64,000 nt of DNA from Vulcanimicrobiota bacterium. Lineage in GTDB: Bacteria; Vulcanimicrobiota; Vulcanimicrobiia; Vulcanimicrobiales; Vulcanimicrobiaceae. The stretch lies in the NCBI GenBank assembly GCA_019240755.1, contig JAFAXS010000045.1, positions 54,071-118,070 of the forward strand, written 5' to 3'. How positions within the stretch are numbered: the first letter of the stretch is position 1; the number at the start of each line of letters is the position of its first letter. Both the position numbers and the translations under genes were made by a program. Positions 17,009 through 27,200 of the stretch are shown here, piece after piece. The notes under the pieces are model-generated. The model was not told where the DNA came from, did not search any database, and was given only the letters and a program-made list of their open reading frames with translations.

Positions 17009-17478
17009 TACACGTGCAAAACCGCGGAATCGCCGCTCATCCGAGTATTCGAGGCAATCGAGAACATGAGCTCCGCCGAGCAGGCGAACTGTCCGTCCAC
17101 CTCGGCCTGCGCGCTGACCCAGCCTATGTTGCGCTTGTGGCGCAGCATCCTCACCTCCATGTCGAGCCGATCGCCGGGAATGACGGGCCGCCGAAACTTT
17201 GCCTTGTCAATGCCGGCGAGATAGGGCGTCTTCCGCGAAAACTCCCCCGGCTCCAGGATCATCGCGCCGCCAAGCTGCGCGAGCGCTTCGATCATGTAGA
17301 CGCCGGGCAAAACTGGATTGTTCGGAAAGTGGCCGGTGAAAATCGGCTCGTTATACGTGATATTCTTGTAGCCGCTGACTCGCACCATCGGCTCGAACTC
17401 CAAAATTCGATCCACTAACAGCAACGGGTAGCGGTGCGGCAACACTTCAAAGATTGCCCGGATATCATATTCGGCCAA
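17008..17478 (-). CDS. fabZ: 3-hydroxyacyl-ACP dehydratase
   Basis: FabZ removes water from 3-hydroxyacyl-ACP and supplies acyl chains at the branch to lipid A. The protein has 156 residues with EVLPHRYPLLLVDRI near the N-terminus and the hot-dog active site FTGHFPNNPVLPGVYMIEAL, where H50 and E64 are catalytic. The only start in the right place is TTG at 17478, with GGAG eight bases upstream, after the lpxC stop. lpxC and fabZ are fused in some Bacteroidota; here they are separate genes with 11 bases between stop and start. The arrangement lpxC-fabZ-lpxA links competition for 3-hydroxyacyl-ACP. Confidence 0.97.
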   Translation of the reverse strand: MAEYDIRAIFEVLPHRYPLLLVDRILEFEPMVRVSGYKNITYNEPIFTGHFPNNPVLPGVYMIEALAQLGGAMILEPGEFSRKTPYLAGIDKAKFRRPVIPGDRLDMEVRMLRHKRNIGWVSAQAEVDGQFACSAELMFSIASNTRMSGDSAVLHV

Positions 17479-17489
17479 GTTTCTGTCTC

Positions 17490-18311
17490 CTACGAACCGG
17501 TCGGCACGTGGGCCGCCGCTCGAAGCGTGCGCGTGAGCGAGGCATGCAGCTCGTGCCCGCTCTTTATTGCGACGATTTCGCACTGGGGCCAAGCGCCGAG
17601 CAACGCGAGATCGCCGATTAGATCGAGTACCTTATGCCGAACCGCCTCGTCCGGCCAGCGCAGCGGCTGCATCGGTCCGTCGGCGGCAAACACGAGGGCG
17701 TTGTCGAGCGTGCCGCCGCGAGCCAAGCCTTGCGCCCGAAGCGCTTCTATTTCATGCAGATAGGCAAACGTGCGGGCTCCCGCAATCTCGCGGCGATACT
17801 GCTGCGGATCGACCGTGAGATCGAGGTATTGGGTGCCGATCGGCGGCGCGAAATCGGCGACGAACCGGACTCGAAAAACCGGGGCTGGAAAAGCCACGAT
17901 CATCCGGTCGTCGCGCTCGATGATGCGCGGCCCGTCAGGTTCCAACGTTTGCCGCGCGACGCGCTGTTCGAGCAGGCCCGTCGCTTCGATCGCTGCCACG
18001 AACTCTTCGGCGCTTCCGTCCAACGCCGGAATCTCCGGACCCGTCACCCGAATTTCGGCGTTGCAAACTCCCATCGCGAAAAGCGCCGAAAGCAGATGTT
18101 CCGTGGTAGATACCGTGACCCCATCGCGACCGATGACCGTGGCCCTCGTCGTGTCGACGATGTACTCGCTGGTCGCGGGGACCTCGGTGCCGCCGAGCCA
18201 GAAGCAGAGCCCTCGATCGGGTTGCGCAGGCTCAACGGAAACGCCGCATCGCTCGCCCGTATGCAAGCCCACTCCGTCGAAACGAACCTCGTCCCGGAGC
18301 GTAGCTTGCAT
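17490..18311 (-). CDS. lpxC: UDP-3-O-acyl-N-acetylglucosamine deacetylase
   Basis: LpxC is the zinc amidase that commits to lipid A. The 273 residues carry the GVGLHTGE motif near residue 13, zinc ligands H72 (TTEHLLSAL), H226 and D230 (DEAVRHKVLDLIGD), general base E71 and the late histidine H253 (SGHELH), matching E. coli H79/H238/D242/E78/H265. The start is ATG at 18311; a GTG one codon upstream is an alternative. It is shorter than E. coli LpxC (305). It lies nine bases downstream of lpxD. Confidence 0.97.
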   Translation of the reverse strand: MQATLRDEVRFDGVGLHTGERCGVSVEPAQPDRGLCFWLGGTEVPATSEYIVDTTRATVIGRDGVTVSTTEHLLSALFAMGVCNAEIRVTGPEIPALDGSAEEFVAAIEATGLLEQRVARQTLEPDGPRIIERDDRMIVAFPAPVFRVRFVADFAPPIGTQYLDLTVDPQQYRREIAGARTFAYLHEIEALRAQGLARGGTLDNALVFAADGPMQPLRWPDEAVRHKVLDLIGDLALLGAWPQCEIVAIKSGHELHASLTRTLRAAAHVPTGS

Positions 18312-18320
18312 CACCGAACG

Positions 18321-19340
18321 CTACTGATTCGGGCGCGAACGTTCCAAAGCCTCAACACGTTCGAACAGCTTTGGCAGCTTGCGCAGCATGACCTTTTGGC
18401 GCAGTTCGTCGCGATGATGACGCGCCGGATTCCCTGAGATCGTGGCATCGTCGTCAACGTCGTTCCACACGCCCGAGCCTCCGGCGATCGTGACGCGAGA
18501 GCCGATTCGGAGGTGGCCGCGGAAACCAACCTGTCCTGCGACTCTAACGCAGTCTCCGATGATCGTCGAACCTGCAAGCCCGGTAAGCGCGGCGATCACG
18601 CAATGCTTGCCGATGCGGCAGTTGTGTCCCACTTGGACGAGATTGTCGATCTTGGTGCCCGCACCGATGCGCGTGCTGCCGATCTGCGCGCGATCGATGC
18701 AGGTGTTCGCTCCGATTTCAACGCCGTCTTCCAATTCGACATTGCCGATTTGCGGAATGCGCTGAGCCTCGCCGTCCACGAACGCCCAGCCGAACCCGTC
18801 GCTGCCGATAACGCACCCGGCGTGCAGCACCACGCCGTTACCGATCCGGCAGGCTCGCAGCACCGCCGCACGCGAGTGAACCCAGGCGTTTTCGCCGATC
18901 GTGACGCCGTCGCCCACAAACGCGTGCGGTCCGATAACCGTACCCGCCCCGATCCGGACGTCATTGCCGATGTACGCTAATGCCCCCACGTAAACGTCTG
19001 CGGCGATGCCCTCGTCCGATTCGATCACCGCGCTCGCATGGCGAAACGGACCGCGCGGTCGCGGCGGCATTATCTGCGTAAGCAGTCGCGCGAGCCCCAA
19101 GCGCGCGTCGGCAACGACCAGGAGCGGCTTGGATACGTCTGCGGAAGCGAGCTCCTCAGGGACGAGGATCGCGGCGGCAGGGCTCGACATCGCCGCCGTG
19201 AGGAAGCTCTCGCTCGTGGCGAACGTCAGCGCGCCGGAAACTGCATCCTCGACGGTGGCGATCCTTTCGATCCGGATGCTGCCGTCGCCGATCACTCGGC
19301 CATGTACGAGGCCGGCTAGCTCATCCAGCGTCCCGAGCAT
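18321..19340 (-). CDS. lpxD: UDP-3-O-acylglucosamine N-acyltransferase
   Basis: LpxD adds the second acyl chain in lipid A synthesis. The 339 residues have an N-terminal uridine-binding domain (1-100), a hexapeptide-repeat beta helix (about 100-310) and a C-terminal helix. The catalytic histidine is in VQVGHNCRIG near residue 238, as in E. coli H239. An FxWxF-like segment (GFGWAF) is present as in other LpxD proteins. It lies downstream of the OmpH-like genes, an order seen in Proteobacteria (bamA-skp-lpxD), which supports a conserved envelope cluster. Confidence 0.97.
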   Translation of the reverse strand: MLGTLDELAGLVHGRVIGDGSIRIERIATVEDAVSGALTFATSESFLTAAMSSPAAAILVPEELASADVSKPLLVVADARLGLARLLTQIMPPRPRGPFRHASAVIESDEGIAADVYVGALAYIGNDVRIGAGTVIGPHAFVGDGVTIGENAWVHSRAAVLRACRIGNGVVLHAGCVIGSDGFGWAFVDGEAQRIPQIGNVELEDGVEIGANTCIDRAQIGSTRIGAGTKIDNLVQVGHNCRIGKHCVIAALTGLAGSTIIGDCVRVAGQVGFRGHLRIGSRVTIAGGSGVWNDVDDDATISGNPARHHRDELRQKVMLRKLPKLFERVEALERSRPNQ

Positions 19341-19357
19341 CCGGGGCTAGGTTCCCC

Positions 19358-19768
19358 TCACGTGCCGGGCGTCGGCGAGCTCTTCTCCGTGATGTTCAGC
19401 GCCTTTTCGACGTCGCGCGTGATGTCGACGCCTCCGTAGCCGATGCCCTCGCGCGTCAGCACGAGCTTCAGCTGGTGCGCAGCGGCGACTTGCCCGGCGG
19501 CGCTGCGAATCTGCGCCGACAGTTGATCGGTGATTTTCGAATACTTGCGCTGAAGGTCGACGGCTTCACGCGCCTTGCGCGCCGTGCTCTCTCGCCGCGA
19601 CGAAATGGAGCGCTCGTCCCGCAGCATCTGGTTTTGATATCCCTGGTATTCGGGCCAGTTCACCACGATTCGCTGCACGTCCACGAGCCCGATGGGGCTA
19701 TGCGGCGCGCAGCCCGCGACGATTCCGGCAAGGCAGAGAGGGAAGAGAATTCGTCTGTGACGTTTCAC
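19358..19768 (-). CDS. Small OmpH/Skp-like lipoprotein
   Basis: The protein has 136 residues and begins with a lipobox (LAGIVAGC, Cys about 20). It is then GLVDVQRIVVNWPEYQGYQNQML, like the Skp N-terminus, with a coiled-coil arm (about 50-100) and a C-terminal strand GYGGVDITRDVEKAL, which is the terminal OmpH signature (xDIT). Skp is a periplasmic chaperone for outer-membrane proteins; this copy is lipid-anchored and has one short arm. The GTG start overlaps the upstream gene's stop as GTGA (19765-19768). It is the third OmpH-type gene in the row. Confidence 0.85.
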   Translation of the reverse strand: MKRHRRILFPLCLAGIVAGCAPHSPIGLVDVQRIVVNWPEYQGYQNQMLRDERSISSRRESTARKAREAVDLQRKYSKITDQLSAQIRSAAGQVAAAHQLKLVLTREGIGYGGVDITRDVEKALNITEKSSPTPGT

Positions 19769-21072
19769 TCGTGCTGGCTTTCGATATCCTTGATGACTTG
19801 ACCGGTCATGTCATATCCTCCGGCGGCTGCTCGAATATTGACGAACACGATGCTGAATCCTCGCTCCTTGGCGATGCGGGACGCATCACGCTCGACTTGC
19901 CCGACGATCTGCGCGTACAGGTCGCCGCGCCGCTTCTGCAACGAGTTCAGCTCCTTAGCGGCCGCGCCGGTCGCCCCCACGTCGGCCCCGTGCAGTGCCG
20001 CGAATTGGCGGTCCAGATCGCTTTTGGTCGCTTCGTATTGCGAGACCGTTCTGTTCGCATCGGCCTGAAACTGGCCGACGAACCGGCGATGAATTTCCGC
20101 TAACTGGGCCTGCACGTTCGGCGGAATGTTCGCCTGCGGGGGCGGCGCGAGGCTGCGCAGCTGCGAGGTGACGGCATTGCGGTGCTCTTCGAGTTTCGCC
20201 CGAGTCTGGTTGGTGATCGCGCCGACGCGCGAAGAAATCGCCGTCGACGTCTCCTTGTCGAGTTGCGCACGGTACGCGCGCAGCGTCGCTGCGTCGGCAT
20301 CACGTTGCGCCGTCAGCTGCGAGCCCTCTCGGGCGTCAATGGCGGCAAGTTGCGACTGCGCCTGCCGGCGCGACGCGGGATCCATCGCGAGATTCGAAAG
20401 CCTCGTCTTGATTGCCAGCCGTGCGGCCGCGTCCTGTTGCGTGAGGCGCAAGGAGAGATCGGTCTCATTTTGCTGCAGCTGCTCGGCCTTCGCCCGATAC
20501 TTTTGCGCTGCCTGAGCCTGCAGCTGCTTGGCAATCGAAGAGCTGGCCGCGTTGTCTTGCGCGACGACGCTCTGTTGGTACGCCAACAGATCCGCGTCGG
20601 CCGCGCGAGCCGCCTGTTGGACCTGAACGGCGGACGCGCTGCTCAACTGTTGCGCCGCGGAGGCGCCGGAGCCTCGAACGCCGGCTGCGGCCAGCGCCGC
20701 CTGAATCGCCGCCTGCTCGCGGGCCGCGTAGTCGTGCTGTTTTTGCGCGAGTATCTTGTTTGCGCGTTCTTGAGCGGCACGCAACTGACGATTCAGCTGC
20801 GCCGTCTGCGCCGCAATTTCGTGAGGGCCTAGCGGCACGGCCGGCGCGCTGAATTGAAGGTTGATTGCGGCGATTGCGTCGTTTAATTGGGACAACTGCG
20901 GATAGAGTGGGTGGTGCTTGACCGCTTCATCCAACCGAACGTATCCCGTTCCGCGGACGGATGCCGAATGAACGTTTACGCCGCATCCACCGAGAATGAG
21001 AGTCGACGCGAGGATCATCAACGGTGCCGCGGCCCGGCTGGTAAGTGGCGGATGGCTACTTCGAAAGCTCAT
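19765..21072 (-). CDS. Long coiled-coil OmpH-like lipoprotein
   Basis: This 435-residue protein begins with a lipoprotein signal (STLILGGCG) and the segment TGYVRLDEAVKHHPLYPQL, which resembles the Skp N-terminus. A very long Ala/Gln-rich coiled-coil region (about 70-360) follows, and the C-terminal part is IVFVNIRAAAGGYDMTGQVIKDIE, an OmpH-like strand with a GGYDMT variant of the GGxDIT end motif. Skp is normally about 160 residues, so this is an extended form. I chose ATG 21072, which lies inside the end of the upstream gene; ATG 21018 would give a shorter signal. Periplasmic chaperone or spacer function is inferred. Confidence 0.8.
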   Translation of the reverse strand: MSFRSSHPPLTSRAAAPLMILASTLILGGCGVNVHSASVRGTGYVRLDEAVKHHPLYPQLSQLNDAIAAINLQFSAPAVPLGPHEIAAQTAQLNRQLRAAQERANKILAQKQHDYAAREQAAIQAALAAAGVRGSGASAAQQLSSASAVQVQQAARAADADLLAYQQSVVAQDNAASSSIAKQLQAQAAQKYRAKAEQLQQNETDLSLRLTQQDAAARLAIKTRLSNLAMDPASRRQAQSQLAAIDAREGSQLTAQRDADAATLRAYRAQLDKETSTAISSRVGAITNQTRAKLEEHRNAVTSQLRSLAPPPQANIPPNVQAQLAEIHRRFVGQFQADANRTVSQYEATKSDLDRQFAALHGADVGATGAAAKELNSLQKRRGDLYAQIVGQVERDASRIAKERGFSIVFVNIRAAAGGYDMTGQVIKDIESQHE

Positions 21073-21859
21073 TCTGGACGTCGGTCGTAATGTCGACGCC
21101 CCCATAGATCACGTCCGCCCGATCGACGATCAGCATCAGGTGTTTTTTCCGCGCAACGTCGGCCGTGGCGTCCTTCGTCTGGTCGACGAGCGGCTTGAGC
21201 AGCTGATTTTGCTTGTCGCTCACCGATTTGTTGTATTCGGTCATCAGCGCTTGCTTGTCGTTGTTCGTCTTCGCGGCCGCGATGCGGGCGGAGTAGATCT
21301 GTCGCTGCGTCGCCTCGAACTGCGTCATCGCGCTGTTGGCGGTTTGCACTTTGGGGACGCCGTCGAGCACGCTCTGGTCCACGAAGCCGATCTCGGCCGG
21401 CGGCGGAGTGGCGGCCGGCGGCGCGATGGCCTGGTTGCTGGAAAAGACGACCTCTACGTCCTTGGTTATGTCCTGGCCACCATAAATGATGATGCGCTTA
21501 TCGACGACGACGGAGACGTTGCGGGAGGCGCTCACGGCGGCAATTGCCAGCTGTGCGCGCGACACCAGCGGACCGACGATCTCCCGCTGGCGATCATTGA
21601 GCTGCTGCTGAAACTGCATCGCGACTTGCTGGCGCTCCGCGTCGCTGCGCGCCCGCCGCGCCTGCGCGTTGTATTGTGCGTCTAATCGGCTCTTGAAGCC
21701 GGCCAGTTGGCGGTTCGCATTGACGAACACCGGCAGGCTCGCCAGCTCCGCCTGGTCGACGTAGCCGACGTCCGTGACGTCGGCCCCGATTGCGGCCGGC
21801 ATGCTTCCGATCGCAGCCAGCATCGCGATTGCAAAAAGAAGCGCGAAGCGTTGATTCAT
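21056..21859 (-). CDS. Tandem OmpH/Skp-like periplasmic protein (two OmpH modules)
   Basis: The protein has 267 residues, with a signal peptide (1-25) and two OmpH-like modules. Module one runs from VGYVDQAELASLPVF to IIYGGQDITKDV, module two from IGFVDQSVLDGVPKV to VIYGGVDITTDV. Each has an N-terminal strand, a coiled-coil arm and the terminal YGGxDIT motif. Skp/OmpH normally has one such module and acts as a trimeric chaperone for barrel proteins in the periplasm; the duplicated form would form a different assembly. A clear GGAG lies seven bases before the ATG. It is just downstream of bamA, the expected partner. Confidence 0.88.
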   Translation of the reverse strand: MNQRFALLFAIAMLAAIGSMPAAIGADVTDVGYVDQAELASLPVFVNANRQLAGFKSRLDAQYNAQARRARSDAERQQVAMQFQQQLNDRQREIVGPLVSRAQLAIAAVSASRNVSVVVDKRIIIYGGQDITKDVEVVFSSNQAIAPPAATPPPAEIGFVDQSVLDGVPKVQTANSAMTQFEATQRQIYSARIAAAKTNNDKQALMTEYNKSVSDKQNQLLKPLVDQTKDATADVARKKHLMLIVDRADVIYGGVDITTDVQNELSK

Positions 21860-21899
21860 GGAACTCTCCGAAGACCCCAACCTCGTGTGGTGCGTGGCA

Positions 21900-24164
21900 C
21901 TAAAAGCTTTGGCCGATTCCGAAACTCGTGTGCGTGCCGTACAGTCCCTTGGCGAAATCGATGCGAACGGTTCGCAGGCCTAGTTGCGGCACGTCGAACC
22001 GGACACCAAAACCTGCATCGCCGTACAGTGCCCAGTCCGACGGATAGCCGGTGATGCGATTCGTGTACGGGTTGAGCAACGGATACGCCCCACGAATTCG
22101 GTAATCGAGCTCGTCGACGAAAACGGCGAGCGTTATCCGTCGATCGACCGCCAGCGGCTGACGCAGCTCGATTTGACCGAGATACGCATTCGTCGCGTAG
22201 AAGACCTGATTATACCCTCGCACCTGCTGATCCGAGAACGTAAACAGCGAGCTCGGCGGAATGACCCCCGTAGAAAAATAGCCGACACCATGGACGCCGA
22301 TCGTTGCGCTGCGTAATACCGGGAAGAACCTCGCCAGATCCAGCGTGCTTTGCGTGAACGAGAAGTTCGATCCGATGGCCGGCGCCGAGAAGGTGCTATT
22401 CAAAAGAAACTTGACGCCGGTGCGCGGATTGAAGGGGTCGTCCAGAGTGATGGTTTGCAGGCTGACGCCGGTCGTCACGAGATTGTAGGGAGCTCCGGTG
22501 TTGACGTTGGCGATGGACGATGCCGCGATGCCGAACGAGCCGCCGTAATTCTGCGGGCTGCTGTTCAGCGGACCCGGCGTCGGACCCACGAAGATGTTCG
22601 GCTGATTGCCTTGGAAATAATACGGCGACGGAACCGTCGTGTTGTATCGGATTTTCTGGCCGCTGACGTTCAGCGAAAGTATCGTGTAGTCGCTGAGGCG
22701 CCTGCCGACGTTCCCCGATGCCCCCGTCGCGCTCGACGAGCTGGTCGCGACGATGTTGCTGAGCTGTTGCGACGTCGAGCTCGGATAGAGCGTTACGGGG
22801 ATCGGGATCTGCGCTTTCGTTGCGACGGCGCTGCCGGTACCCGTGATGCTGTAGACCGGATAATAGTATGTCGAGTGGTTGGTGAAGATCGAGGCTCCCG
22901 CCGTGTAGCGCTCGCCTTGAGGTGTATCGCTGAGATACGGAACCGACGCGGTGATCTGAGCGATACCGGTGCGCGACCCTTCCTCGAACTGAATTCCGGC
23001 CGAGTTACCGGTTCCGTGCAGGTTGTTGTCGGAAAAACCCAGCGTTCCGTAGAGGCCGAGGCCGGTCAGACCGCCGGAATAGCCGAAACCCAGCGAGGCC
23101 GTAGCCGTTCGCTGTTCCGTCACGTGCCACACGACCGTGACGTCCTGCGGCTTCTTCGGATCCGGCCCCGGTTTGACGTCTGGCTCGACCTTAGAGAAGA
23201 AGTTCAACGCTTGCAGTCGCTCGTAGTCGCGCTTGATCGCATCGGTATTGAGCACCATGCCCGGCCGCTCGCGCAGCTCGCGGCGAATCACTCGGTCCTT
23301 CGTCCGCGTGTTGCCGGTGATCTCTACCACGGCGACACGCGCCACGTAGATGTTGTACTTCACGTCCGCCGTGCCGGCCTGAAGATCGATCGACGACGGC
23401 ACGATTCCGCCCTCGAAGTTGCCGACCTCGAGGTGAAACTTATCCTCGTACAGCTTTTGCAACGCCTTGTAGTCGGCGTCACGCACGGCATCGGAATACA
23501 CGGCGCCCGTCTTCAGCGTCAACGCCGGCAAAATGTACGTTGGCGGAAGCAGCGGGTCTCCCCCGATGATGATGCTCTTGACGACCAACCCTTCCTGGAT
23601 CACGAGCGTCAGGGCGCCCGTCTTCGAGTCGAGATTGATGTCCTTGACGTGCGTCGGAACCTGTCCGCCGTATCCGATGCGCTCGTAGTAGTTGTTGATC
23701 TTCAGCACGTCCTGGCGAAACGTATTCGTGTTAAAGACTTGCCCGACGGAAAGGTCCATCAGCGCGAGCAGCGTGTCGCCGGGGACTTTCGTATTGCCGG
23801 TAAAGCCGATCTTCGTCAGGACGGGGTTCTCAACGACGCGATACGTGATTGCGACGCCGCGAGGCCGCGGCCGCACGAGCGGCGGCGCGATGTCGGCAAA
23901 GTAGCCGAGCGCGTTGATGCGCGCAAGGTCCGCTTGGACGACCTTTGGATTGTAGGGCTGGCCCGGACGCGCGGCGACGACGGCCATGATGGTGGACGTC
24001 GGCACGTGCAAGTTCCCGGTTATGTCGACCGATACGATCGTCGGCGCGGACGCCGCGACGGCGGGAGCGATCGGCGCTAAACTCATCACGAGAGCCAGCA
24101 TCGGAAGAACGGTGCCTGCGTACAACTGAAATCGGCCCACACGCGCGGCGGGATCAAAGGTCAT
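21900..24164 (-). CDS. bamA: Outer membrane protein assembly factor BamA
   Basis: BamA folds beta-barrel proteins into the outer membrane. The 754 residues have a signal segment (to about 45), POTRA domains (SVDITGNLHVPTSTIMAVV; a further repeat at KIGFTGNTKVPGDTLL; a last one at VVEITGNTRTKDRVIRREL), and a C-terminal barrel from about residue 370 (ATASLGFGYSGG) ending in terminal Phe (HTSFGIGQSF). I count four to five POTRA-like repeats. The ATG at 24164 precedes the hydrophobic segment; the start is less certain because spacing to GAGG is long. It lies downstream of tamB by 131 bases and upstream of the OmpH genes. Confidence 0.96.
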   Translation of the reverse strand: MTFDPAARVGRFQLYAGTVLPMLALVMSLAPIAPAVAASAPTIVSVDITGNLHVPTSTIMAVVAARPGQPYNPKVVQADLARINALGYFADIAPPLVRPRPRGVAITYRVVENPVLTKIGFTGNTKVPGDTLLALMDLSVGQVFNTNTFRQDVLKINNYYERIGYGGQVPTHVKDINLDSKTGALTLVIQEGLVVKSIIIGGDPLLPPTYILPALTLKTGAVYSDAVRDADYKALQKLYEDKFHLEVGNFEGGIVPSSIDLQAGTADVKYNIYVARVAVVEITGNTRTKDRVIRRELRERPGMVLNTDAIKRDYERLQALNFFSKVEPDVKPGPDPKKPQDVTVVWHVTEQRTATASLGFGYSGGLTGLGLYGTLGFSDNNLHGTGNSAGIQFEEGSRTGIAQITASVPYLSDTPQGERYTAGASIFTNHSTYYYPVYSITGTGSAVATKAQIPIPVTLYPSSTSQQLSNIVATSSSSATGASGNVGRRLSDYTILSLNVSGQKIRYNTTVPSPYYFQGNQPNIFVGPTPGPLNSSPQNYGGSFGIAASSIANVNTGAPYNLVTTGVSLQTITLDDPFNPRTGVKFLLNSTFSAPAIGSNFSFTQSTLDLARFFPVLRSATIGVHGVGYFSTGVIPPSSLFTFSDQQVRGYNQVFYATNAYLGQIELRQPLAVDRRITLAVFVDELDYRIRGAYPLLNPYTNRITGYPSDWALYGDAGFGVRFDVPQLGLRTVRIDFAKGLYGTHTSFGIGQSF

Positions 24165-24295
24165 GCAATACGTCGTCCTCGATCTCCAGACAGGTACTAT
24201 AGACGCACCCGGACGCCGCAGCGTACGCTCCAGCCAACGCCGTGCGGCTCGGCACGCCCTGTTCCGCCCGGGCGAGTCGGGGTCCTTTGCAGCGG

Positions 24296-27200
24296 TCACC
24301 AGAAGTAGCGTTGCAAGGACAGGCTGAAGCCGCTGTTGCCGATCAGCGGCTGAGCGATAACGTAACCGGCATTGTAGCCGACCGGCGAGTTGGGCAGCTG
24401 TAAGAGTTTTGTCGGACCGCTTTGATAAAAGAAGTTCAGCCGGGCCGACGTTTCCTCATTCGGCTGCAGCATTATGCCGAACGACTGAACCTGCGGCACG
24501 CCGAAGGTGACCGCATAGATCAAGCTGACCGTCTTGCCGAGCAACCGCGTTGCCGTGACGCCGACGTTTCCATAATAGCCGAGCGTGAGGTTGACGCTCG
24601 TCAGGCCTAGCCCGGCGCCGAGCGCGCTCTCGACCGGCGCGAGCAATCCAGCGGTGAATTGCGCGTTGAGCAAATTGAAGGCTTCCTGACCCACGGTAAT
24701 CGTGTTGCGCTGTTCGAGGTTCACTTCCGGAATAGGCGACAGTGCGCCGAGCGGCGCGAATCCACCGGGCTGTTGACGCGCCAACATCGATTGACGGCTA
24801 AAGGCGATTCCGTTCAAGAAGCCGCCGAACGGCGCGATCAGTCCCAATATCTCGTCGCGGCTGTACCCCGCCGGATTGGACGTCAAATCGATTTTGAGCG
24901 CGGATATCTGACCATTGACGGTAATCGTGATGTCGGCGCTGCCGTATGGGTTTCTGGCGCGGTCGGGATCCGGGTTGACGACGTTGGTCGTTGCCACGGC
25001 GCGCAGCGTCGGCACGATCCCATCGCTCGGTGTAAATTCGACCGTCCCTTGCTGCACGCGAAAGGCTCGATCGAAGTACGTCAGCGTTCCGCCGGTTGAC
25101 CCGATCGTGCCCGAAAGCGTCGGGGCGGCAAGGGTTCCGCCGAGGTGAACGGATCCCGTCGCACCGATGTCGAGCCCGGCGCCGTAGCCGTTGCCGCGCA
25201 CGCGAACGTTCCTTCCGGCGGTGGCATTGAGATCGAACGCCAGCGGCAGCGCCGCCGCGCCTGCGGACGACTGACCGGCGGCCTTCAAAAACGCCGAGAA
25301 CGGCAACGCCGCATTGCTCAGCGTTACGCCGCCCGAAAGAACTGCCGCGCTGGTCGGAGCTTTCGCGACCGCGACCTTCGCATCGAGGGTTCCCGCGCCG
25401 TATGCCGGGAGATCGAGTTGCGCGCCTCGCGCAATGCCCGACGCGCGCAACGATAGCCCCTCGGCGGAAAAGCCTTTCGGAAATTGCATCGCTCCCGAAA
25501 GCGTCAGGCTTCCGTTTCCTAAACGCGCCGTTGCTCGCGAGAGCGTGGCCGATGCGTGATTGAATGACAAAGCAGCGGCAATCGCCGTGATCGGTACGCG
25601 CTCCAAGTCGCTGGCATAGGCGCCGTGCGAAAGCGCGAGGCGGCCCACGATCAACGGCCGTCCGATCGTTCCGGAGAGACCGACGTGACCGTCAACAATG
25701 CCGCCGAGGTGCGTACCGTTGCCGAAGACCGCATCGAAGACGGCGGGATCGACTCCCACCAGGTCCAGATCGAAGTTGAGCGGCTCGCGTGCGGCGCCCA
25801 GACCGAAGGGCGACAGCGTTAGCGGAAGGGAGCCCGCCAACGTCACGTCTCCACGCGCGAACGTCGCGCCCGCGTTCGAAAGAACGAGGGACCGTCCCTT
25901 CAACCGCAACTCTCCAAAAACCGACGCGATCGCGACCCCGTACAGACGCACGTCGTTCGCGTCGAAACCCGCCGAAAAACTCGGCGATTTGTACGTTCCG
26001 CCGATATCCAGCGTCGACTCAAAGAACCCGCTCACGGGCACGCGGCGGCGCGTAAAGCGATATGCCAACGTCGCGAGGTGCTCCGTTTGCGCGTGAACGC
26101 GCACATCCAGCGGTTGGTTTTTCTCGAGGCCGAGGCTTCCCGTCGCCGACGCCGTCAGCTCCGGGGTCACCATCTCGGCACGGTCGACGATCATTCGGCG
26201 CCGCGCCGCGTGCACCGCGAGGTCGGCGCGCTCGAGCGTCAAGGATCCCAACGTTCCATCGCTGATGCTGGCATTACCGCGAACGTCCAATGCGGGAAAG
26301 CGCCCGTGGAGGGTTGCGCTTCCCGACGCGCGGCCCGTAATCGGAACCTGCTGCATGCCAAGCGCGGGCAGCCACAGAGCCAAATCGAGATTCTTGACGG
26401 CGGCGCTCAGATCGAAGCGCGCGCGCGTGAGGTCGCTAGCCGCAAGTCCCGGAAGTGAAATGGAGCCGCCGGCTCGCAGCCGGCCTTCGCTGCCGCCGAC
26501 TGCAAGCGTTCCTCGAATTGTGTTGTGCGAGCTGGTCCAGACTGCGCGCGTGTCTCCGATTGGAAGGTTGCGATACCGAAATCCTCTGACGTCCACGTCG
26601 CCGCTCGAAGAGATTTCGTTTGCGCGTCCGGCTGCCAGCAGTCGAATCTTGCCATAGCCTGCGAGCGTTTCGCCGGTATCGAAGAAGTTATTGAAATCCG
26701 ACAAGTTGGCGCGCGCGGCGTCAAAGCGCACCGCGTTGTCGTTCGGTCGCGCGTCGGCGGTGAAGCGTGCGGCCGTCGTGCCGACGAGCACGCCGCCGTT
26801 CGAGATCGTGACGCCGGCCGGATCCGCGGCGAGACGGGCGCTACCGTTGATAAAGGGCAGCCCGTTGAGCTCCCCGCCCGGTACGGCCACATCTCCCCCG
26901 ATGGCCGGACGTGCGCCGCGGCCCTCGATACGTAAACGCGCATTAAACGTGCCGTCCAGCGGATAGTTGCCAAAGCGAGAAATTCCGAACGAGTGCAGCG
27001 TCGGTGCGACGGCCGCGGCCGGAACGTCGGCATCCAGCGCATATGCCGGCGAGCCCGACATGAGGTCCCCGATGGCGCCGTTGACCTCCGTGTAAGTTCC
27101 GCCGAGCGCTCCCAGCGTGCGCGAAAGGGTCACGGCGTTGCCTCCGAGCGCGACGTCGCCGTTGCCCGACAGCGCAAAGCGGTCGAGACGGCTCCGCTGG

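Noticed and set aside
17008..18311. LpxC-FabZ fusion as in Bacteroidota
   Set aside because: A TAG stop ends lpxC and fabZ has its own TTG start with an SD motif.
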